The notes under the pieces are model-generated. The model worked only from the letters and a program-made list of their open reading frames with translations. It made no database searches and was not told the origin of the DNA. From assembly GCA_000181795.3 (NCBI GenBank), contig CM012955.1, positions 1,953,260 to 2,017,259 of the forward strand: a DNA stretch of 64,000 bases, written 5' to 3'. Positions within the stretch are counted from its first letter, which is position 1. Every line of letters starts with the position of its first letter. Position numbers and translations under genes: made by a program. Of this stretch, positions 40,043-51,889 are shown piece by piece. Source of the stretch: Trichinella spiralis. Lineage: Eukaryota > Nematoda > Enoplea > Trichinellida > Trichinellidae.

Positions 40043-41460
40043 TCACAGTTCATGTTCTGAATTATGAACATCACTGTTGGCATCTCGAAATGCGGCATGT
40101 CCGCTTTTGAAAATCATCGACGCTTTAGACAGTTCGTCATAAGTTACTGAGCCGTCGTTGTCAAAATCAAAAATCCAACCCAGTCCTGGTTCACGCCTAC
40201 TACCGCCCGCTTTCGTCTTCTTCGAGCCGGCGAGCTTCAAATCTGCTGACATGCGACTTTCGTACTGTTGCTTAGAGACTGTCTTTGCCGAATTGTCAGC
40301 GAAATAATCAATAAAATATTTTGCCATCTCCTGATCGTCAATATTATATCCACGCCACGATTTACCATATTCTTCCCGGAGCGTTCTTATTTGTTTCACA
40401 ATCTGTTGACAATTAAAAAAAATATTTTTTTCACGTAAATTACAGTAATAAATCTTTCAGGAACAATTTGCTTACAGTAATAAAAACATTATGCAAATGA
40501 TTTCATCCATCCCTCAGGCATGCAAGAATCTAGTGAATTTTCAGTGAAAAATATATAATTCGAATCCCATTTCAAAATTACTCAACTGATATATCTGGTG
40601 GTATGTATATAAAGAGAAAATCCACTGCAGGGCCCCGGTTGCATTTGCAAAATGTTCACTTACTTCTTCTTCAGACAGTAGTCCATTTTTGTCCGCGTCA
40701 AGGTATTGAAATTGTTTCTCAATTGTCCAAGGTTCTATGTGGAGCATTTCAATTTCAAAAATGATCCAATGCTCATCTTTGGGAAGATGTTTCCATTCTG
40801 CAACAATCGTAAATGATGATGAATAATTAATTTGCAGAAATAAAACGAATAAAGATTTATTATTATTTTATTTACTCGACGATTTTCGACGCTGTGCCAA
40901 TCTCCACGGTACATGGATTCTTTTGACCTCCTGTTCACACATACCGATCAAGCCTTTGTCCAATCCAGGAATAATCATGCCAGTTTTCAGTTGTATTTGC
41001 ACCGGTTGTCCTTCTGCATAGCTGAAAAGAGAATTGAAAAGATGTTAAGCAACATGCATGAAAATAATAAATGGTGAATGAGAAAATTTGTGAACACCGA
41101 CGTGCTTTGGAATGTTTTTCCATTTTCCAATTGTCCTTTGTAATGAAATGTGACAAAGTCGAAACGTTTGGCTGTTTTGGAACAAGCTTTGGGTGGCATT
41201 TTCAACTGTTTCGTTTTGATGTCAAAAGGTTTGCCTTCTGCTTCTTCTTCGAGCGCACGGATCTGAGCCGAAGTCATTGGCTTCCCTTCGGCTCGTATTT
41301 CGATTACTGGAATTGAATCTTCGTTCGATTTGACGCGCTTGTTGGAATCCGAATCAGGCGTGGCATATGCAAAATGATTCAGCAGAATCAGGCCGTACAG
41401 TGCCACTTTGACCGGGTGCCAAACTGACCGTCTCCAAAACGACTTGGGATCGTTGTCCAT
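40043..41460 (-). CDS. ER-resident FKBP with two EF-hands (FKBP7/FKBP14-like)
   Basis: It resembles ER FKBPs that act on collagen and other secretory clients. Exons from the start: 41460-41102, 41021-40876, 40797-40664 and 40402-40043, giving 332 aa (human FKBP14 211; the extra length is a charged N-terminal segment and an insertion in the C-terminal half). A hydrophobic stretch VALYGLILLNHFAYA (about 19-33) serves as signal peptide. The FKBP fold is seen in FVTFHYKGQLENGKTFQST, GLDKGLIGM and HWIIFEIEML. Two canonical calcium loops follow: DADKNGLLSEEE (about 202-213) and DFDNDGSVTYDE (about 292-303). The C-terminus is SEHEL, a KDEL-type retrieval variant. Active-site positions Asp37, Trp59 and Tyr82 of FKBP12 appear replaced (see findings). 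An in-frame ATG at 41529 is a less likely start. Confidence 0.88.
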
Positions 41461-43325
41461 CTCCCACTTTACGAAGAACACTTTCCACAAAGCGACAGTA
41501 CAGTGACCGTCGCGGCGCAGTCCACACACTGAGCACTGGTCAAGGTCAGCTGGTGGTTTGTACTTTTCATCTCCAATTGCCCGGGGCTGGTCAACTTTTC
41601 TTTTTTTCCAAAATTAGCCTGCTGTGGACCAAACCAAAAAAAGGAAAAAAGATAGCCAATAACTGTATCCAGGTCAGTCACTGTCAGTTTGCAAAACCAC
41701 TTGACCAACACTTTTGTTGACAACACAATCTCACTGTTTCGTTCAGCCAGCTCACTTTTGCTGCACAATCTCTACAGCTCAATATTTATGAATACAGCAT
41801 TGCTATATTGTCGCATTTCAATGAAAAATTTGCAAATTCATTTCACAAATGCAAAAATTCACCATTAATTGTAATATTTTGTTGTGATTATTAGTATGCG
41901 ACACGTTTCATTCAACATTACACTGAACTGAAATGCCTGCCGTTCGTTGTTTGAACATCATTTGCGTTGAAATACATGATAAATTTATTTCAAAACATCA
42001 CAAGTTTAAATTTTTTCAAATATTTCAACGTGAAAAAAACTGATGGAAATGATTCATTCTTGCAAATAAATTACTGTAATACAGTTTTACTTTTGCAATA
42101 AAATTTGCATATTTCAACTTCAACCTTTGACAAAATTTTGAACGACAGTTGTCAACTAGTTTGGAAAATTTGTTTTTGCTTAAACTTCAAAGATAGCTTG
42201 GTGTGATAATCACAATGTTCAATATTTTAATTTTGTAAACTGTATGATTCATTTTACAGTAAAATGTAAACTGTATGATTCATTCATATTTATGTTCTAT
42301 TTGAATAGACTTCATCGTTTACTTGAACTGACATTGCAATAATGGACGAGAATTATAACACACACAAACACACACACACACACACGACTATAAACGACAA
42401 AAGTAAACAAGTCACATTCACACAATGGTGAGTTGTTCTAGTCCACATGCATGCACTTGTGTATTAGTTAATGTTAATGAAAGTCCACGTTGTACAACAA
42501 TTTCATTTTTTATTCTTTTTGTAATTGAAAAACAACGGATTAATTATTTTATAAAAATTTATTTAATGCGTTAAAATCAATATTTGCTCAAGCATTGTAA
42601 CGTGATGAGCAAGTGAACGTCAGAAGATTTTATAGCTCATTATCAGCATTGAATAATGTTGTTTGCTAACTAAAAATCAACTTTACATTAGTTTGTTTTT
42701 GTTACTGTATTCCACAATACGTTGTATAAATGAATTTTTAACTCATATTTTGCATCTTTAATAAAAGTTTATCAGTGTAAAGTTCAAAATTATGTTGATT
42801 TTATTGCTTTATCTACTATAAGAAAAAAAAGTAGAATTTTTTTTTGTTTTTATATTCTACTAATATTTGAAAATTTTTTCTTAGATTCTTGTTTTATTAT
42901 TTGATAAAAGTACAAAAGTTGTAAATTAATAAGCAGTAAATGAATAAATTTTATCGGTGAACAGTGTGCATTTTGAAGCATAGCGCGCGAAAGAATTGCT
43001 TGGCTTCGATTTTGCACCAACTGATCGACGTGTTTTCATTTTTGATAAAATCAGTCATATTTAGCTTTTCAGCGGCTTATTGAATGCGGCACAGGTAAAC
43101 ACAATGGTAGCCCACCGAACTGTGCTTAGATTGGCACTGATATCAGCAAAACGGCAGTTGAATAAACATACGATTTCACTGGGGATGAATCAGAAATGAG
43201 GCACGGCAGTTGTGTGGTTGATTCAAGCTAGCATACAGGCAAAGAAAGCTGTTACGGTGGACAAGGTTGGCAAACGTTGAAATTAATCGAAATGAATAAT
43301 AATTATAGTATGTTGCGATTTTAAG
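41461..43325. other. Spacer upstream of the FKBP and M1-like genes
   Basis: This separates two divergent genes. It contains a (CA)n tract at about 42358-42386 and a 20-bp direct repeat at 42234-42253 and 42265-42284. Unassigned 5' exons of the M1-like gene could lie in its right part. Confidence 0.45.
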
Positions 43326-43392
43326 AGTGGCAAAGTGCGGTGATTTCAATGTGGAAGAAGCCGAGCGAGTGGCGGACCGTTTTGGAACCTTG

Positions 43393-46300
43393 ATGCACAG
43401 CGACCTTCCATCTTTTGACATTTGCGAAGATGAACTCGACGAACTGCCGAGTAGATTACCAAGACGAGCATCGCCGATTGGTATATCTGATTTGCATACT
43501 GTACATCCAGTTTCTATAAATGAATCGAAAGCAAAATCGAAGAAGCATTTCACTTTTTCTAAGACAACGATCATTGTTTGCATCGTTTTGACTTTATTTC
43601 TTTTGATTCTTTTGATTGCTTTGCCAATTTTAATTTATAAGAATTTTCACGACTGCCAACCAAGCACTTGTGCCTCGCCTTCTTCTTCTTCTTCTCCTCC
43701 AGTATCTTCAGAATTGCTCAACTTTCTCATGCCTAGTCTGTATTACATCAGTGTCAAAGTTTACATGCCAACGTTTTCATTTGCAAAAGCCGAAGATGAT
43801 ATTCCAATATTGTTCGAAGGAAACGTTACAATATTGATGCATTGCTTCACTTCGACAAATGTGATTTATTTGCATGCGGTGGGACTGAATTTCGCCACTT
43901 CAAATGTAAAGTTGACCGAAGCAGGTCGTGGAAATGAAGTAGAAATTGTGAAAATGGAAATTCATCCCAAACAACAAATGATTCGCTTTGATACTAAATG
44001 GTCTTTGAATGCTGGCAGCGATTATGCGTTGGCCATTCTTTACAAAGGAACAGTTTCTAAACAGCAACAACCGGGCCTTTATTACATCTCCTACGCTGAA
44101 TCAGCTCAAACGAAGTGAGAATTATTTTTTTACTTTCATTATTTTGCACAAACTTAAGTATGCCCTGTTTGAAATTTACGAAATTTTAATTCGGAGTTGC
44201 TATGGAATAGATTTTACATTTTTTTCTGTTAACAAAATGTACTTTTGATATTACTTTACTGATCGAAAGTATAACCGACAATTCAGATATATTCTTGCGA
44301 CAAAGTCATCAAAAACTTCAGCTCGTCGTTGGTTTCCATGTTTCGACGAACCTCATATGAAAGCTAAATTTCAAGTTGATCTTTCATTATCAGCAGGCAT
44401 GAAAGGAATATCTAACGGTCAAGAGATAAGAGAAGAACAACTTGGGTAAATAATTTGTTCATACAACTTTCAATATTTCATAGCAAATTGACTGTTTTAT
44501 TATTTTGTTTACTAGTTGAAATATTATTAAATAATTATACTTTTTGTATTAGAAATGGATGGACAAAAATATTTTTTCAAATAACTCCAAAAATGTCACC
44601 ACATCAACTCGTGATATTTGCATCTCAATATGCATCGAAAAATATCCCTTTTGAACACAGAAAAGAGGTATTGAAGAAATATATACATATTTATTTATTT
44701 ATTTATTTATTTAAAATTGATTATTTTATCATTTTAATATATTTTTTTCGAATTGCTTAATTATATTATATATATATATATATAGATTCGAATTTGGACA
44801 AAGCCTATGCTGCTAGAGCAAACGGAATTTGCAACTTCTGTCGTTGCGACAGTTTTATCTTCGGTTCAAAATTATCTCAGTTCTGCTATTCCAGTTGACA
44901 AGTTGGGTGAGATAGCTTTCAAATCATATTTGTAAATAATAAAATGATATAATTTTAGATATTGTTGCTTTGCCAAGTTTGTTGGAGAAAGAAGAAACTG
45001 ACAATTTTTTAGGCATCGTCATCGTCAATGAACTTGGAATACTTTGTAAAAAAGAAAATTCCTGCATTTCTGCTAAAAAAAATATTATGAAAAATATCAT
45101 AAACATTCTCATTTACCAAGTATTGTTTGTACTTTATTTATTTATTTATTTATTACACTTTTGTATTTTTTAGTGGCTTGATGGTGTGGTAACTGTAAGA
45201 TGCTGGGATGAACATTGGTTTTTGAGAAGTCTGGCTAAAATTCTCAGCTACGTAATCTTAGATAAACATGATCAAAATTTAGATATGGTAATCATTATGA
45301 GATAATGATCAATATGGAGACATTGTATTATTCTGATTAAGGAAGCGGAATTTATTTTCAATGTGGTTCAACAAGCTCTCGGCGAAGAAACGTTCACAAA
45401 TTCTTACACATTAAAGAATGCAGCAGATTTTGATATTTCTGTTTCAAGTAATGCAGAAAATAAGGTAACAGTGAACGTTTGCATATTAAATTTAAAATTT
45501 AGCTAACATAAATTATTAAAATATATTTTTTTATGAATATACATTTTGAGCATCATTTTATAAGATGTAACTTGTCTTGTTTGTTTTCATTTATAGGGTG
45601 CTTCGATATTACGAATGATGTACAACATTGTTGGATTTGATGTATTCCAGAAAGTTATGTCAACATTTATACAAAAGTCTACAAATGGCAACGCCAGTTA
45701 CAATGAATTTTTTAACATTCTATCAGAGGTATGAAAATCAGAGGTATCAGAGGTATGAAGCATTTATTTATTGCAGATTTCACAAAGCCATTCAATGACA
45801 GATGAATGGAAACAAAAGTCTTGGAATGCTACGCAAATAGTAATTCCATGGATTGAACAAAGTTCATATCCTTTGGTTACTGTAATTCGAACTTATGAAG
45901 ATGGAATGGTTCAGTTTAAGCAGTCACGATTTCACATGGCTGACAAGTATGATTTTGGTATTGGGCGATGGAATATTCCTGTTGTATTTCAACATGGTCC
46001 CGGTGCAGAGAAAGTTCACGTTTGGCTGACATCAGTTGGCGAAGGCATGGAAATTGGATAAGATATGTTTTATTGTTTCTTGTATTACTGTTTATTTTAA
46101 CTTTAGCAAAATCTCCGGTTCCAAAAGCACCCTACAATTATGTGTTGGCAAATGTGGATATGCTCGCATTTTGCCGTATTCAATATGATGAAGCAAATTG
46201 GCAGCTAATTCAAATGCAATTGACGGTGCAACATGACGTAAATACTATAATTTGAAAAATTGAAATGAAAATGTCAACTTTTCTTTATTTAGCTTATCAG

Positions 46301-47919
46301 CACAAAGTCTAGGGCTCAACTACTTGACGATGCATTTGCGTTAGCCAAGTAATTGGTTAATTTTATGCTGAATGATTATTATGTTGTTGTTTAAAAAAAT
46401 TTTTTCAACAATTTTTCGCAGGGTTGGAAAATTAAATTATGCATTGGCTTTGGACTTAACGAAATATTTGCCACAAGAAAATGCTTATTTACCTTGGTTG
46501 ACCGCATCTCGACATATGAGCTTCTTTTATGATTTGCTTCATGCAACAAAATATGAAAATCAAATAAAGGTAAATTGCATAATAAAACTTTGAAATTCAA
46601 CCAGTGAATAGTTTTTCTTTTTAGAAATTTCTTATTCACATATATGAACCAATTTATCATCGTCTGGGATTTGAAACATCGTCTAAAGAAAGTTTAAATT
46701 TACAGTAAGTTCCACTGAATTGTTTCTCTCGTATGTTTTGTTAAATTGTTGTTTTTTTCAATAATTGTAATATTGATGTAATGAAAATTAAATACACAGA
46801 GAACTTCGTTCATTAATTTGGAAGCATGCTTGCAAGTTCTATTTGGCCCATTGTATTCAGACAGCAAAAAATCTTTACACTCAATATGAGCAAAGTTGTG
46901 CTGAATCGAAATCAAGTGGACTGTGCAACATGTAAGTGATTTTATTTTTTTTAAACCATGCCTGTTAATGCTTTTTATTTTACAACTTTACGCAGAATAC
47001 CGATAAGTCTGAGGCAAACTGTATACTGTACATCCATTGCCGAAGCAGGTTCAAGTCGAGAGTGGACATTTCTTTGGAGAAAATTCGTGGAAGAAGAAGA
47101 TGTTCACGAAAAGCGATCTCTTTTAATCGGTCTTTCGTGTACGAAAAATGCCATGCTCTTGAATAAGTAAGATGTGATGAATGACAGTATATAACAGTAT
47201 GCAGGTATTATTTTTGTTTGACTTTTCAGCTTGTTGGAAAAAGCTCTCGGCGGGGTAGAAATGAATGCAGAAGTTGTTTCGACAATTTTTCACCACATCA
47301 GCATGCACAACGTAGGCAATGGCATGCTGTGGGATTTCACAATACGCAACTGGGATGCTTTGCTGAAAAAGTAAGCCAAATGTGAATGAATAGTGGGAAA
47401 TTTTTCCAACGCATATTAAGCATTCCGCAGCCTTTTTTACCCTGTGGAATTTTGGTTTGAAGGACGTTCATTGATAACTTTATCTGTATTTTTTTTCATT
47501 TCACATTAAATCGTTTTTTGTCAGCATGCTAAAAAACTTGTTTAATGAAATTCTGTGTGTGTGTGTGTGTTGAAAAATAAATTTCTCTTTTTTATTCAGA
47601 TTCAACAATTCGTCTGTTCTGAATTCGGTTGTTCAAGCTGCGACGAGGTCGTTCAAAACAAGAAAACGATTAGAAGCTGTAAATTGAAATTGACACATGT
47701 AGCATGGTTTTCATGTTTTGATATATAAGATTATTTTAATTTCAGCTGGAAATGTTCTTGAGCAGCAAAGTGGATGTTGGCACCAGTCGATTCATTTTCA
47801 AACAACAGCTCGAAATTACGAGAGAAAACATTGCCTGGTTGGAACAATACAAGGATGATGTTCTACTTTGGATCAAGCACAACGTACCTGACAGTAGTCA
47901 ATTCTCAATTTATAATTGA
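43393..47919 (+). CDS. mnp-1: MNP-1-like M1 aminopeptidase homologue, zinc ligands absent
   Basis: A type II membrane protein of the aminopeptidase N family that has lost its catalytic residues; C. elegans MNP-1, a non-peptidase homologue in muscle migration, is the closest concept. Exons: 43393-44114, 44287-44445, 44553-44667, 44786-44906, 44959-45119, 45174-45287, 45342-45464, 45597-45728, 45777-46056, 46107-46237, 46293-46348, 46422-46569, 46625-46704, 46800-46931, 46996-47166, 47230-47370, 47600-47678 and 47746-47919; about 1012 aa. A cytosolic tail precedes one TM (TTIIVCIVLTLFLLILLIAL, about 58-80), then a Ser-rich stalk. ARRWFPCFDEPHMKAKF is a standard M1 block. GAMEN is replaced by ETDNFLG, HELAH by NILIY (421-425), and NEGFA by LRSLA. 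The ERAP1-like C-terminal half is intact. The first acceptor is at 43324-43325, so an upstream exon may supply an earlier start. Donor 46057 is GA, not GT. Confidence 0.85.
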
Positions 47920-47925
47920 TTTGAT

Positions 47926-47956
47926 TTTATTTTTCTATTTATTTACAAACAATAAA
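47926..47956. terminator. Overlapping poly(A) signals of convergent mnp-1 and sec-5
   Basis: On the plus strand AATAAA occurs at 47951-47956, 32 nt after the mnp-1 stop. On the minus strand AATAAA occurs at 47931-47926 and 47943-47938, downstream of the sec-5 stop at 48102. The two 3' ends therefore probably overlap. Confidence 0.5.
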
Positions 47957-48101
47957 TTCGCTGTTATGAGAATATGCATGCATGTTTAAAGTAAATTAGA
48001 AGTCAATCAATTCGATTCGATTCCGTAGAGAGCTTCATTGACAGAAATCAAAAAGCAAATTTGGCAGTGTTCAAATGTCATGAAACAAACGGTGGTAAAA
48101 G

Positions 48102-51100
48102 TTATGCATTATTATTAGTATTATTGTTGTTAGCTGGCATTGGTTGTTTCAAACTGGTAAGTAAAATTTCCGCACCCTGTAAATATGCATTTAACATTTC
48201 TTGCAATTCATAATTCCAGGTTGAACGAATTTCCAGTTTGAATTCTTTTATCATCGACTTGGTCTCGTCACTCAACAATGGCTGTACAGATTCTTCAAAT
48301 GCTGTGAAATCCAAAAGCAGCTAAAATATACCATTTCTTATTTATTTATTTATTTATTTTTTGAACAAACGCTTGAATCAATCAATCAATCAATCAAAGT
48401 TGAATAGAGACCTGCGTGTGTTGGGATTGATTGAAAGAAGAAATGTTCGCCTTGGCGCATTGGATTATACGATCGCAATAACTTCGTATCACAAAGCCTA
48501 TTACAGTTGAATAGAGAGCGGGCGAAATTAGGAACAATTCCGCCTGGACTGAAACAATCCGAAGAATAAGATCTTTGATATAATTGCTGACGCCTGAAAG
48601 TGTGAACAAATACAGATTCAAAGTGGAAAATTGCAAATGCAAAATAATACTGGTAACCTTGCAATTTCTGCCATGAATCGGTTGAAATTTCAAAAATTGT
48701 ATTCAACATCGAACTCTTGGAAGAGATGTACAGTTTCAACAGAAACGTCCGGAAGCTGCCGTAACAGACAACGCACCGCTGCAATTTGTGATTTAGCCGA
48801 AATTTGAACGTCGAATTTGGAAAATAGAACAACATCCATCCATTCACTCACTCACCTGTTGCAGTGGTTCAGTAAGCCACATTCCATTTCTGCTCAAACG
48901 ATCGATCAACCTGGGCAAGCAGTACCTCAGCAAATAATCGCAATTAGCCAGAACGATCAGCAATTTTTTGTCCGTAATTCTGGAAGATTTCTTGGCTCTC
49001 CCTTTCGGATAATCGAACTCAAACGTCGACGATCCTTTCGACATTCCGCCCCCTGAGACGACATCATCGTCGAGTTGTTGCTGTTGTTCCAAGCCGATCA
49101 ACTTTAGCATTGTCAACTTGAACGAGCAGAGCAACCTTTCGAACCGCTTCAACAGCCCGTCCTTGTGCGATTCACTGCTCAAAAAGTCCACCTCCTTCCG
49201 GTAGTTGTTGTAGCAGAGCAGCTGCTTGAAAATTGGCAACAGCTCGTGAATGATGCTTTCAAATAAATCCGGCAGAGCTGTTTTCGACATTTCTTCATTG
49301 CAGACCAACAATTTCCAAATCTCTTTCGAAGCCAACGCCGATATACCTGACGATCAGAATGGAAATCAAAATTTTACTATATACTGTATTTGTACGATTT
49401 TACTTGATTCGGTCTGTTCGACGAAACACGCTAAACAATGCAACCGAATCTCAACGCACAAATCCATCCAATATTGCAAATATCGCTCTTCACACTCCAG
49501 ATCCAAAAATCCAGCTACGGTAGATCTGAAACATGAAGAAAACAATTATTCCAATTATCGGCGACAATGACAATACCAACGGTGACATTGCACCTCAACG
49601 ATTTCAGCAGCTGCAGCAAATAGGCAGGCTCCATTGAAGATACATCCCACTGAAGAAATGCATCGTCGTACAAATCGACAAGTTCAGAGGGGATCTTGCT
49701 CACAGGGAAGATGGCGTTAAAGACAAGCGCAGCACTCAAATTAAATATATCTAAAATCATATCCTACAACAACAGAAGAAACAATCAAGCATTTTCAATC
49801 TATCAAAAAAAGGTAAGCATACGTACTTCGACTTGTTTCGTGTGTATAATGCTATGAGATGTCAACTGGCCTGCAATGTATTCTTGAGACAATTTGACAA
49901 AGTCTTGCACTTTCGTGTCTAATATTGTACACACAGATTCGGAGAAGCGAAAACTTTGTGGAATTTGAGAAACTACAACAAGAGTAGTTAATCAGTGAAA
50001 CAAAATTGCTAAATTGAACAAATAACTTTACACCTAATTTATCGGAAAAATCATTTTCAGAATCATCAAATGTCTTCTCTTTTCCTTAAACAATATGCAC
50101 GCATATTTTTATGAATATTAAATTTCTTTTAGCAAAATACCAATTGTAAAATGTATCTTCTGACAATCTATAATTAAAGCTTTCAACCACTGGCATTGTG
50201 ATTCCAGACATATCCAGCCGGCATCGACTTCTGAATCTACAGACGTCAAATATCTACAAAAATATACATAGATATATAACAACGTTGAACCGAGTAAGCA
50301 GTTAAAAAAAAATATATATATATATACCTTATTATCCTTTTCTGTTCAGATAATGGAACTTTATGATCAACAAGCTGCCTATGAAGCGTGGATTTAAATT
50401 CTTCCATCTGTATTTCAGCTTCAGCAAATGCTACATGTTTAAACAACCAAACCATTGGAATAATTAATAGAAATTCAAATGTATAAAATGGAAACCTTCT
50501 TTGAACAGAGGCACTTCAGTTTCGCTCAGAAGAGATTTTGCCCGTGAATATTCACTCAACACTAAAGCATATTCTCCCTTGAAATAAAATACGGATATAT
50601 ACTGATTGGTAAGGACAAACAAAATTGATTATTAGCAACCTTCTCAGTGTAAACTTTCATCAGCTGAGGAAGATAAAACATGAAACGAAACCTTTGCAAC
50701 AGTGAAAGGGCATTTCTTATTGCATCTGATTGTTCCTTTCGTTTCAATACATCCACAAAAACATCTTCGCCAGTTTGGATGCAGTGATCAATTTTCGTCT
50801 GAAACTGCTCTGCCATTTCAGTTGGATTGACAAAACAGTCCTGTTCAACATGCAAACGCAAATCTAAATTCAACACGCCTAGAAATGAAAAGTTGCACAA
50901 CTTCAACTTGCCTGACATCGCATCGATACAATCTAATATGCAGCTGAGATTGGATTTCATAAATTCTTTTGGTCCTTTCTTCGACACGATAACTTGGCTA
51001 CGCATAAACTCTAAACCGGCTTTTAAATTTTCAAAACTAAATTTAAAAACCTATCAACTGTAAAATAAATCTGAAATTTTGCGAAAAATATAATCATATA

Positions 51101-51879
51101 TACTATGTTCTTGAAAAAATAAAAACAAATTAAATAATATATCATGAAGCTCACCTCACAATGCGACAGTTTTCTACTAAATATCGCACTGGATGAAAAT
51201 TTTCAAGTCGCATATTGCTACTGCTTTCTGGAAACAATTCTGACGACCAGTGATATATTGGTGTGCTAAATGAAAAACAAACTAAATCAGAGATTCTTAT
51301 TCTGCAAACGGAAAGCGCAATTTGATTCGATTCGATTAGAATAAATGAATGCCAATTTACACATTCGTTTCAACAGAAAAGCCAAGGGGGCAATCATCCA
51401 CAATTGCAGCCGCTTCCTTAGGATCACGGCGAAATGTTTCTATCATTCGTGATTCGTCAACCCAAACTGCTGTAGGTTGCAATGGCCCTGGAATGAAAAC
51501 TATGCCATTAAATAATACAATTAAAAAGTTACTAATTTTGAATTACCAATCAAAGCATGAAATATCCGGAACTGTACAGTACATGACCCACGTCCGCCAG
51601 ATTTTGTCGTTACAATTATTTCACCTGTTCCAGCTTTACAATGACTAACACGAGTGATGATTTTGTGCGAAGATTCCCATTTCAACGACTGCATGCAGTC
51701 AGCATTGCACACAGTAAGACCTGGATATAAAAATCTGAAATTTCAAAAAAAAACCAAAGAACATTACCTATAACATCACTCTGTGACAAGCCCAGATGTT
51801 CTCCTCGAATGACAATCTGTGTACCCGGCACGCCATCCTTAGGTGATAATCCAGTAACAACAGGCGCTGGACCTTTCAT
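48102..51879 (-). CDS. sec-5: Exocyst complex component SEC5/EXOC2
   Basis: A subunit of the exocyst that tethers secretory vesicles to the plasma membrane and binds RAL GTPases. Exons from the start: 51879-51768, 51720-51547, 51487-51361, 51265-51155, 51036-50640, 50577-50496, 50430-50328, 50253-50141, 50084-50034, 49972-49827, 49763-49594, 49525-49404, 49346-48856, 48778-48658, 48593-48412 and 48320-48102; 906 aa (human 924). Residues 1-95 form the IPT/TIG domain: VVTGLSPKDGVPGTQIVIRG and IIVTTKSGGRG. The Thr and Arg equivalent to human Thr11 and Arg27, needed for RalA binding, are present. RNALSLLQRFRFMFYLP and SEYSRAKSLL match the family's helical rods; KKLLIVLANCDYLLR and YIKDLILRIVSVQAELFLIS match the C-terminal part. 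The tail ends in Asn-rich low complexity. Exon 5 contains an ambiguous 33-nt segment (see findings). Weakest exon call: 48778-48658. Confidence 0.94.
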
Positions 51880-51889
51880 TGAAAATTCT

